From positions 1 through 6,508 of the forward strand of contig JAOZUV010000121.1 in the NCBI GenBank assembly GCA_029938505.1: a stretch of DNA of 6,508 nt, in the 5' to 3' direction. This document shows, in pieces, positions 1 through 5,876 of this stretch (within the stretch, counting starts at the first letter, position 1; each line of letters begins with the position of its first letter). The notes beneath the pieces were generated by a model. It had not been told where the DNA came from. It was given only the letters and a program-made list of their open reading frames with translations, and ran no database searches. A program made the translations under genes and the position numbers. The DNA is from Bacteroidales bacterium. GTDB taxonomy: Bacteria > Bacteroidota > Bacteroidia > Bacteroidales > GCA-2711565.

Positions 1-194
1 CCGGATGTGCTGTGGTTATTTCTCACGACCGTTGGTTCCTCGATAGAATCGCAACCCATATACTTGCTTTTGAAGGAAATTCTCAAGTTTATTTCTTTGA
101 AGGTTCCTATTCAGAATACGAAGAGAATCGCAAAAAACGTATGGGTGGTGAAGGACCAAAACGTATTCGATATAAAAAGCTAAAAACAGATTAA
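1..194 (+). CDS. ettA: Energy-dependent translational throttle protein EttA (ABC-F ATPase), C-terminal end only
   Basis: This is the last 63 codons of an ABC-F family ATPase; the reading frame is open from base 3 and the gene begins left of the window. The fragment opens with the end of the second ABC domain: the Walker B/H-loop region reads [11 protein letters not shown], where the His is the switch histidine. The ATHILAFEG and [11 protein letters not shown] stretches that follow are characteristic of EttA rather than other ABC-F members. The tail [12 protein letters not shown] is basic, as in the known family. EttA binds the ribosomal E site and gates the first steps of elongation according to the ADP/ATP ratio; that role is family knowledge. 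A GTG at base 12 is an internal Val codon, not a start. The stop codon shares one base with the ogt start (TAATG), suggesting translational coupling. Confidence 0.9.
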   Translation, partial: GCAVVISHDRWFLDRIATHILAFEGNSQVYFFEGSYSEYEENRKKRMGGEGPKRIRYKKLKTD

Positions 195-673
195 TGAGTC
201 AAGTTTTTAAAAAATATTACGATTCTCCGGTAGGGATTTTAGAATTATCAGCTACAGATAAAGGCCTATCAGGACTTTATTTTGTGGAAGAAAAAATGGA
301 TGATGAAAAAGGGAATGATATTCTTGAAAACACTTGCAAACAATTGAATGAATATTTTAATGAAGGAAGAACCGAGTTTGATTTAGCTCTGGATATTCAG
401 GGAACTGATTTTCAGAAAAGCGTTTGGGAACAATTGTTAAAAATTCCTTTTGGGATAACCAAAACCTATCTGGATATTGCAAAAAATTTAGGAGACAGGA
501 ACTCTCTTCGTGCCGTAGGAATGGCTAATGGAAAAAACAAAATCTCTATTATTATTCCTTGCCACAGAGTGATTGGTGCTAAGGGAGAACTCACTGGTTT
601 TGGTGGTGGAATTTGGCGCAAAAAATGGTTACTTGATCACGAATCAAAATACATTCAAGGAAGTCTTTTTTAA
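194..673 (+). CDS. ogt: Methylated-DNA--protein-cysteine S-methyltransferase (O6-alkylguanine repair)
   Basis: The 159-residue protein is a complete Ogt-type repair enzyme. It would remove alkyl groups from O6-alkylguanine in DNA by irreversible transfer to its own cysteine. The active-site motif PCHRVIG lies at residues 122-128, with C123 as acceptor. The preceding helix-turn-helix DNA-binding segment contains RAVGMANGKN (106-115), where R106 is the expected base-flipping arginine finger, and Tyr92 sits at the usual position for phosphate rotation. The C-terminal TGFGGGIWRKKWLLDHE (134-150) is the normal closing segment. The short N-terminal domain (1-65) has the usual SPVG entry strand, and there is no Ada-like regulatory domain, so this is a stand-alone enzyme. 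The ATG start overlaps the ettA stop by one base, so expression probably depends on ettA translation. Length and motifs are ordinary. Confidence 0.95.
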   Translation: MSQVFKKYYDSPVGILELSATDKGLSGLYFVEEKMDDEKGNDILENTCKQLNEYFNEGRTEFDLALDIQGTDFQKSVWEQLLKIPFGITKTYLDIAKNLGDRNSLRAVGMANGKNKISIIIPCHRVIGAKGELTGFGGGIWRKKWLLDHESKYIQGSLF

Positions 674-701
674 ATAATTATTGCTTATTTTTTATTGATT
701 A

Positions 702-1190
702 ATGAAATCAAAAAATATGATCAAAATTAACCAAAGACTAATAGAACCAATTGTAAAAGAAAGTCAAGATTCTCCAAGGAAAAGGAAGAATTTTAATTTT
801 CACCCCAATGCCGATGACCACATGCACCGCATGATACATGCCTCAAATAAAGGAACTTATGTGCAACCACACAAACATGAAAACCCTGATAAAACAGAAG
901 CTTTCATTATTCTAAGAGGAAGAGTTTTAGTGATTGAGTTTAACGATGAAGGAGAGATTGTGGATCATATTATTATGGATTCGAATATTGAAAATTATGG
1001 GGTTGAAATTCCGCCTCGTGTTTGGCATTCTTTAATTACGCTGGAAAATGAAAGCGTTTTTTATGAAGTAAAAAATGGCCCATGGGATCCATCTGATGAT
1101 AAATTTTTTGCTCCCTGGGCACCAAAAGAAGGTGATCCTGAAGCTGAAAATTATATGAATTTGATTTTAGAAAAACTTCAGCTTTTGTAA
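702..1190 (+). CDS. WbuC-family cupin-fold metalloprotein
   Basis: This 162-residue cupin resembles the WbuC family, named after a gene in enterobacterial O-antigen clusters; its biochemical function is not established to my knowledge. Cupin motif 1 runs from G51 to G73, with H57 and H59 (PHKHE) and E66 (KTEAF) as likely metal ligands. The gap between H59 and E66 is six residues, longer than in classical cupins. Motif 2 is GVEIPPRVWH (100-109), with H109 as the fourth ligand. The end, NGPWDPSDDKFFAPWAP (125-141), is the Asp/Trp/Pro-rich tail I associate with WbuC proteins. An in-frame ATG five codons downstream of the chosen start (base 717) is a plausible alternative; neither has a Shine-Dalgarno sequence. 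No signal peptide is visible, so it is probably cytoplasmic. It lies 28 nt after ogt and 47 nt before hisS. No sugar-polymer genes are nearby, so an O-antigen role is not supported by context. Confidence 0.8.
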   Translation: MKSKNMIKINQRLIEPIVKESQDSPRKRKNFNFHPNADDHMHRMIHASNKGTYVQPHKHENPDKTEAFIILRGRVLVIEFNDEGEIVDHIIMDSNIENYGVEIPPRVWHSLITLENESVFYEVKNGPWDPSDDKFFAPWAPKEGDPEAENYMNLILEKLQLL

Positions 1191-1213
1191 ACGGAGAATT
1201 GTTCCTACTTTTA
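1184..1213 (+). promoter_or_regulatory. Candidate Bacteroidota-type promoter for hisS
   Basis: TTTG at 1184-1187 (overlapping the end of the cupin gene) is followed after 18 nt by TACTTTTA at 1206-1213. This is a 7/8 match to the Bacteroidota -7 element TAnnTTTG, at close to the usual spacing from a -33 TTTG. It would place a transcript start around 1220, a short leader before the hisS ATG at 1238. The match is by eye in AT-rich DNA, so chance is a real alternative. Confidence 0.35.
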
Positions 1214-1237
1214 CATAAAATATTTTAAACTGATACC

Positions 1238-2599
1238 ATGGCTCAAAAACCTTCCATACCCAAAGGAACCCGCGATTTTTCACCAGAAGAAATGATTCGC
1301 AGAAATTATATTTTCGATACTATCAAAGCTGTATTTCGTTTGTATGGATACCAAGCTATTGAAACTCCTGCCATGGAAAACCTATCGACCTTACTAGGTA
1401 AATATGGAGAAGAGGGTGATAAATTGTTGTTTAAAATTGTAAACTCAGGAGATTTTTTAAGTAAAGTTTCGAGAGAGAAAATGGCTGATATTAAATCCTT
1501 GCCTTTCTCAACTATGATTTCTGACAAAGGACTAAAATACGATTTAACAGTTCCGTTTGCACGCTACGTTGTTCAACATAGAAATGATATAAATTTCCCT
1601 TTTAAACGTTATCAAATTCAACCTGTATGGCGTGCCGATCGACCTCAAAGAGGTCGTTATCGTGAATTTTATCAATGCGATGTAGATGTAATTGGAAGCA
1701 ATTCTTTACTCAATGAAGTGGAGCTGATTCAAATCATTGATGAGGTTTTTAAACGCCTAAAAATCAAAACAGAAGTTAAATTAAATAACCGAAAAATATT
1801 AGCCGGAATTGCTGAAGTGATTGGTGAAGCAGAGCGAATTATTGACATCACTGTTGCCATCGATAAGCTGGATAAAATTGGTTTGGATAAAGTAAATGAC
1901 GAACTCCTAAACAAAGGTGTTTCGCAAGTTGCTGTTGATAAACTTCAACCTATCATTTTGTTGGAAGGTAAATTAAAAGAGAAATTTGAAAGCTTATCAG
2001 AAATTTTAAAAGATTCAGAAGTTGGGATGAAGGGAATTGAGGAGTCGATGACCGTAATGAATCAGTTGAAAGAACTGAATCTCGAAACCAAATGGGATTT
2101 AGATTTAACCCTTGCCCGTGGGCTAAATTATTATACAGGAGCAATCATCGAGGTTAAAGCAAGTTCAGTAGCTATTGGCAGTATATGTGGTGGTGGCCGC
2201 TACGATGACTTGACCGGTATTTTTGGTATGCCAGATGTTTCAGGAGTAGGAATTTCGTTTGGTGCCGATCGAATATATGATGTCATGAATGAATTAAAAT
2301 TATTTCCTGATGACAAAGAATTTTCAACAAAATTAATGTTTGTGAATTTTGGAGATACAGAAGCCAAATATTGCTTAAAATTGGTAAGCGAAATTCGCAA
2401 AAATGGAATTAGTGTTGAGCTTTTCCCAGACGCATCTAAAACAAAAAAACAAATGAATTATGCCAATAAAAAAGGCATTCCATTTGTGGCTTTAATTGGT
2501 GAAAATGAAATAAAAGAAGGCATCATCAATTTGAAAAACATGCAATCGGGCGAGCAAAATTCAGTGAGTCTTGAGGAGCTGATTGCTGAACTTTCATAA
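1238..2599 (+). CDS. hisS: Histidine--tRNA ligase (HisRS)
   Basis: This 453-residue class II aminoacyl-tRNA synthetase charges tRNA-His. Motif 1 lies in the first 60 residues after the entry peptide [10 protein letters not shown] (7-16). The LTVPFARY segment (103-110) is part of the active site. Motif 2 spans about 123-147, with R132 and the flexible loop [12 protein letters not shown]. The histidine-specific signatures are [10 protein letters not shown] (292-301, R294 expected to be catalytic) and GGGRYDDL (318-325). Motif 3 is [10 protein letters not shown] (336-345). The C-terminal anticodon-binding domain occupies about 362-453. At 453 residues it is longer than the roughly 424 of the E. 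coli enzyme; an extended region around 60-100 and the central insertion domain account for this, and it matches the longer Bacteroidota form. The ATG sits after an A/T-rich leader. All signature residues are present, so it should be active and essential. It ends directly at the palindromic terminator-like element. Confidence 0.98.
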   Translation: MAQKPSIPKGTRDFSPEEMIRRNYIFDTIKAVFRLYGYQAIETPAMENLSTLLGKYGEEGDKLLFKIVNSGDFLSKVSREKMADIKSLPFSTMISDKGLKYDLTVPFARYVVQHRNDINFPFKRYQIQPVWRADRPQRGRYREFYQCDVDVIGSNSLLNEVELIQIIDEVFKRLKIKTEVKLNNRKILAGIAEVIGEAERIIDITVAIDKLDKIGLDKVNDELLNKGVSQVAVDKLQPIILLEGKLKEKFESLSEILKDSEVGMKGIEESMTVMNQLKELNLETKWDLDLTLARGLNYYTGAIIEVKASSVAIGSICGGGRYDDLTGIFGMPDVSGVGISFGADRIYDVMNELKLFPDDKEFSTKLMFVNFGDTEAKYCLKLVSEIRKNGISVELFPDASKTKKQMNYANKKGIPFVALIGENEIKEGIINLKNMQSGEQNSVSLEELIAELS

Positions 2600-2720
2600 A
2601 CAGCTATCGTCATTCTGAACTTGTTTCAGAATCTAAAAATATTGGCTCTGAGATGCTGAACCGAAGTGCAACGAAGCTCGATGTAGCCAAATAAATTCAG
2701 CATGACAGCTGTTTTTTTTT
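2599..2720 (+). terminator. Long-stem terminator after hisS ending in nine T residues
   Basis: An outer stem starts at the last base of the hisS stop codon. AACAGCT (2599-2605) pairs with AGCTGTT (2707-2713), and after a 3-nt bulge (ATC) GTCATTCTGAA (2609-2619) pairs with TTCAGCATGAC (2696-2706) with one mismatch. Nine T residues follow (2712-2720), the first two being part of the stem. The stem plus U-tract fits intrinsic termination of rightward transcription. The loop, about 76 nt, is unusually large, so inner hairpins probably fold first. On the opposite strand there is no equivalent U-tract, so it is a weaker terminator for the convergent aldolase gene. Confidence 0.6.
2609..2706. repeat. 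Palindromic element, probably a dispersed intergenic repeat
   Basis: This 98-nt stretch is built from related pieces of one palindromic word. GTCATTCTGAA (2609-2619) opens it and its near-complement TTCAGCATGAC (2696-2706) closes it. Inside, TTCTGAA (2613-2619) and TTCAGAA (2625-2631) form a perfect 7-bp hairpin with a 5-nt loop; ATGCTGAA (2653-2660) is complementary to TTCAGCAT (2696-2703); and TTCAGAATCT (2625-2634) pairs 9/10 with AGATGCTGAA (2651-2660). At least two mutually exclusive folds therefore exist. The GTCATTCTGAACTTGTTTCA-type sequence resembles repeats I recall in Bacteroidota intergenic regions, but only one copy is in this window, so dispersal is inferred. Confidence 0.55.
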
Positions 2721-2730
2721 GACAAGCTCA

Positions 2731-3693
2731 TTACAAAAACTTATCTTCTAATTCTCTAATTTGGACATCGATTAATAATTGTATTCGACCCATTTTATGA
2801 GCCAATAAAATTACTTTAGCTGTAAAATCAAGCACCTCCATCCGATCGTATAAGTTAAATAAAGAGTGACCTTCAACTAACACTTTCCCATCATCTTTAA
2901 TGAATGTCATTTGATGGAGTAACAAATAGCTTTCAGGGATTATTTTACAAGAAAATTCAAGACCCAATTCTTGCAGCTTTCTTAAAAATTTTAATTTGGA
3001 AGTTGCATAAAATATTTCTTCAGACTTTGACAAATTAATCTCATCATCTACACTTAAAAAATGCTTAGCGCGATTTTTATAAAATTGAATGGAATTTTCA
3101 TTTTCAAGATCAAAACTCCCATCTGACAATGAGTTGAATACTGAATTTTTAATCTTAAAATAGTCTTGAATTTGAGTACTTAATTTTCGAATTTTATCAG
3201 CCGCCTCCTCTATCGTTTTCCCAATAGCAATTGCCCCATGATTTTGCATAATCACAATTGTGGGATTTTTCTCTAAGGCCTTACAAATATTGGCTCCAAG
3301 TTCTTCACTTCCCGGAATGGCATACTCAGCATACCCACAATCAAATTTATCAAGAATTTTAAAAAACCTCTTATCAGGATTTAACAAACTTAATGCAACC
3401 AAAACAGGAGAATGAAGATGACAAACAGCCTTTACTTCAGGATAGTTTTTATATATGGCTTGATGGAAAGGGAATTCCATGCTCGGCTTATTTGAATTCA
3501 GCAAATCTCCTTGATTATTCATGCAAGCAAAATCTTCCGCTCTTAAAAAACCCTTATCAATTTGAGAGGGAGAAATCCAAATATTTCCAGCCTCATCTTT
3601 CAACGAAATATTCCCACCTGAAGCTGTAGTCAATCCCTCTCGGTAAATTTTCCAAATACAATCCTTTAATATTTCAGCTGATTTTAAATCCAT
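2731..3693 (-). CDS. Class II aldolase/adducin-family protein with C-terminal extension
   Basis: The 320-residue protein begins with a class II aldolase domain (about 1-185) of the FucA/AraD type. These zinc enzymes cleave or epimerise sugar phosphates or related hydroxy compounds. Visible features are SGGNIS (25-30, phosphate-binding type turn), SPS (41-43), the acid E73 in SMEFPFH, the metal-ligand pair H92 and H94 in CHLHS, and H152 in QNHGAIAIG. This is the full Glu/His/His/His set of the fuculose-phosphate aldolase group. The substrate cannot be read from the sequence. Residues 205-320 exceed the usual length of about 215 and are described under findings. No signal peptide or membrane segment is seen. 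The start lies 2 nt after the stop of the thioredoxin-like gene, so the two are almost certainly co-transcribed. The gene converges on hisS, with the palindromic element between them. Confidence 0.85.
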   Translation of the reverse strand: MDLKSAEILKDCIWKIYREGLTTASGGNISLKDEAGNIWISPSQIDKGFLRAEDFACMNNQGDLLNSNKPSMEFPFHQAIYKNYPEVKAVCHLHSPVLVALSLLNPDKRFFKILDKFDCGYAEYAIPGSEELGANICKALEKNPTIVIMQNHGAIAIGKTIEEAADKIRKLSTQIQDYFKIKNSVFNSLSDGSFDLENENSIQFYKNRAKHFLSVDDEINLSKSEEIFYATSKLKFLRKLQELGLEFSCKIIPESYLLLHQMTFIKDDGKVLVEGHSLFNLYDRMEVLDFTAKVILLAHKMGRIQLLIDVQIRELEDKFL

Positions 3694-3695
3694 AT

Positions 3696-4019
3696 CTAGT
3701 CAAAAATCATTGTATAGTAACGCTCAATACTTTCTTCAAGCTCAGCTACTGAAACATATTTACTAAATCGTCGGCATTCTTTCCCATCAAAAAGAAGTAA
3801 AATAGTTGGACTTGCAAATACGTTGAAATGCCCTGTTATTTCGAGTGAAGATTCGGCATCAATAAATTCCATTTTCATTTTTGGAAATTTTGTTTGCAAT
3901 AAATTCGCCACTTTAGGACGCAGACTAAGGCATGGCGCACAATGATTGGTTGAGAAATAAATCAGCACAGCCTCGTTCTCTTTAATCAATGTTTGTATTT
4001 CAAACAATGTAAAACTCAT
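3696..4019 (-). CDS. Thioredoxin-fold protein with CAPC redox motif
   Basis: This 107-residue protein has the length and layout of a single-domain thioredoxin: strand EAVLIYFS (16-23), redox motif C27-A-P-C30, strand and helix to about 62, then the cis-proline loop ASPT (69-72, P71) and the final strands and helix. Both cysteines and the cis-proline are present, so thiol-disulphide exchange is plausible. It departs from canonical thioredoxin in having His26 instead of the Trp before the first cysteine, and CAPC instead of CGPC, so it is better called thioredoxin-family than TrxA. No signal peptide is visible, which implies a cytoplasmic location. It is the first gene of a leftward unit; its TAG stop is separated from the aldolase ATG by two bases. 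A functional link to the aldolase is possible but not shown. Confidence 0.85.
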   Translation of the reverse strand: MSFTLFEIQTLIKENEAVLIYFSTNHCAPCLSLRPKVANLLQTKFPKMKMEFIDAESSLEITGHFNVFASPTILLLFDGKECRRFSKYVSVAELEESIERYYTMIFD

Positions 4020-4320
4020 ATATAAATGTTTTATACAAAATAAATGAATATTTCATTAGCATTGAATTTAAATAATTTATACTTTTATCAACCAATTAAA
4101 AATCACGATGAACTGGATTTTAAAATTTAAAATAAAAGTAAATCGTACAGCACTCTGCTAGGTTCGATATTTCTTGCGTTATAACTTAACGCTTAAATCG
4201 GATATTCCGGATGATTGTAATTGATTATCCATGCCTACAAAGTTTTTCCTAATTAAAAATATGTCCGGTTTAAATACTATTTAAACGATTATTTAATTGT
4301 ATTTCTTAACAGAAAAAAAC
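4020..4320. other. Divergent intergenic region with two small hairpins
   Basis: This 301-nt AT-rich gap separates the leftward thioredoxin-like gene from the rightward hutH and should hold both promoters. Two inverted repeats are visible: GCGTTA (4176-4181) with TAACGC (4187-4192), loop 5 nt; and GGATGAT (4209-4215) with ATTATCC (4224-4230), one G-T pair, loop 8 nt. Neither is followed by a T-run, so they are not obvious terminators. I found no convincing TTTG/TAnnTTTG promoter pair for hutH. On the leftward side, TTATTTTG (complement of 4036-4043) is a 7/8 match to the -7 element but lies only about 17 nt from the start codon. No credible coding sequence, tRNA or riboswitch was recognised. 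Confidence 0.6.
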
Positions 4321-5838
4321 ATGAAAACACATCAAATTAGTCCGGAAAAGCTGACGTATAAAACCATCTACAATATATTGAAGGATAATTACAAAATTGA
4401 ATTATCCGAAGAATCGAAAAACAGAATTTTAAAATGTCGTCAATATTTGGACGATAAAATGGCTTCGCATGATGGGCCTATTTATGGAATCAATACTGGT
4501 TTTGGTTCGCTTTGCGATGTTCAAATATCGAGAAAAGAATTAGGAACTTTACAAAGCAATTTAGTAAAATCACATGCCTGCGGAATAGGCGAAGAAGTTC
4601 CACAAGAAGTTGTGAAATTGATGATTTTATTAAAAATTCAATCCTTATCTTATGGTCATTCAGGTGTACAATTATGCACTGTTGAAAGATTGATTGAGTT
4701 TTTCAATCACGATATTTTACCCGTGGTATTCCAATTGGGGTCATTGGGTGCATCAGGTGATTTGGCTCCATTGGCACATATGTCCTTGCCCCTACTTGGA
4801 TTAGGAGAAGTATATTATAAAGGCGAAAAAAGAGATACGGATTCCGTTTATAAAGAATTAAACTGGGAGCCTATTTCCTTACGATCAAAAGAAGGTCTAG
4901 CTCTTTTAAACGGAACTCAATTTATGAGTGCTTATGGGGTAATTAGTTTATTGAAAACATTCCGTGCTTCTCAATTGGCTGATATTATCAGTGCTGTTTC
5001 TCTAGAAGCTTTTGATGGCCGTATCGAACCTTTCAACGATTTGGTTCACCAAATTCGTCATCATAAAGGACAAATTAAAACAGCAGAGCGGATTCGTATG
5101 TTGCTTGAAGGAAGTGAAATTGTGAATCAGCATAAAGAGCATGTTCAGGACCCATACTCTTTCCGTTGTATTCCACAAGTTCACGGTGCATCTAAAGATT
5201 CGGTTAATTATGTAGCCTATGTTTTTTCTTGCGAGATCAATGCTGTGACTGATAATCCAACGATTTTTCCTGATGATGATATCATTATTTCTGGGGGAAA
5301 CTTTCATGGACAACCTTTGGCTTTAGCATTGGATAATTTGGCTATCGCTGTTGCCGAATGGGGAAATATTTCTGAACGCAGAACCTATCAATTGCTTTCT
5401 GGCAAACGGAATCTACCTGCATTCTTGGTGGCAAAACCAGGCTTAAATTCTGGTTTTATGATCCCACAATATACAGCTGCATCTATTGTAAATCAGAACA
5501 AACAATTGTGCACTCCTTGCTCTGTTGATTCGATTGAATCCTCACAAGGACAAGAAGATCACGTAAGTATGGGAGCCAATTCGGCGACTAAAGGATACAA
5601 AGTTGTACAAAACTTAGAGCGAATTTTAGCTATCGAATTATTCAATGCTGCTCAGGCTTTAGAATTCAGAAAGCCAAAAAAATCATCGCCATTTATTGAA
5701 GTGTTCATTAGTGAATATAGAAAATATGTGAGCTTTATAGAGAATGACCAAATCATGAGTAAGGCCATGAACAAAAGTGTTGAATTTATTCAAAATGTAG
5801 CCTTAAATATTCCAGATGCATTAAGAGATGACGTTTAA
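4321..5838 (+). CDS. hutH: Histidine ammonia-lyase (histidase)
   Basis: The 505-residue protein belongs to the MIO-dependent aromatic amino acid lyases and most likely converts L-histidine to trans-urocanate and ammonia, the first step of histidine degradation. The cofactor-forming triad is A144-S145-G146 in LGASGDLAPLAHMS. Other expected active-site residues are Tyr55 (IYGINTGFG), Asn197 (ALLNGTQ), Tyr279 and Arg282 (DPYSFRCIPQ), Phe328 (GGNFHGQP) and Glu412 (GQEDHVSMG). The selectivity pair is Ser84-His85 (KSHACGIG), as in classical histidases. The length is normal, and it closely resembles HutH of other Bacteroidota. I chose the ATG at 4321 over an in-frame TTG 24 bases upstream, because the ATG follows an A-rich leader and gives the usual N-terminus. 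A CTPC motif occurs at 397-400. The gene is followed after 38 nt by a second lyase gene, probably in the same transcript. No other hut gene is in view. Confidence 0.9.
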   Translation: MKTHQISPEKLTYKTIYNILKDNYKIELSEESKNRILKCRQYLDDKMASHDGPIYGINTGFGSLCDVQISRKELGTLQSNLVKSHACGIGEEVPQEVVKLMILLKIQSLSYGHSGVQLCTVERLIEFFNHDILPVVFQLGSLGASGDLAPLAHMSLPLLGLGEVYYKGEKRDTDSVYKELNWEPISLRSKEGLALLNGTQFMSAYGVISLLKTFRASQLADIISAVSLEAFDGRIEPFNDLVHQIRHHKGQIKTAERIRMLLEGSEIVNQHKEHVQDPYSFRCIPQVHGASKDSVNYVAYVFSCEINAVTDNPTIFPDDDIIISGGNFHGQPLALALDNLAIAVAEWGNISERRTYQLLSGKRNLPAFLVAKPGLNSGFMIPQYTAASIVNQNKQLCTPCSVDSIESSQGQEDHVSMGANSATKGYKVVQNLERILAIELFNAAQALEFRKPKKSSPFIEVFISEYRKYVSFIENDQIMSKAMNKSVEFIQNVALNIPDALRDDV

Positions 5839-5876
5839 AAAATCAAATATTATTAACCTAAATAAAAAATATTATT

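Noticed and set aside
1306..2400. Four short - strand frames inside hisS.
   Set aside because: They are shadows of the synthetase reading frame; none has a recognisable motif.
2641..2700. The repeat interior as a CRISPR repeat or tRNA-like structure.
   Set aside because: There is no regular spacing, no multiple identical copies and no cloverleaf arms or T-loop sequence.
3393..3629. A 78-residue frame on the + strand inside the aldolase gene.
   Set aside because: It lies wholly antisense to a well-supported gene and resembles no family.
4036..4043. Leftward TTATTTTG as the -7 promoter element of the thioredoxin gene.
   Set aside because: There is no -33 TTTG at the right distance and the resulting leader would be very short; it is mentioned only as a weak possibility.
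4108..4161. A 17-codon open frame (ATG 4108 to TAG 4161) upstream of the hairpins, considered as an attenuation leader peptide for the lyase genes.
   Set aside because: It contains no His, Phe or Tyr run (one Phe, no His or Tyr), and the following hairpin has no T-run; such short frames are expected by chance.
4297..4320. Upstream TTG start extending the histidase by eight residues.
   Set aside because: The extension has no family resemblance, TTG is a poor start, and the ATG at 4321 follows an A-rich leader and gives the typical N-terminus.
5002..5313. A 103-residue frame on the - strand inside hutH.
   Set aside because: It is antisense to the conserved core of histidase, with low-complexity composition and no recognisable domain.
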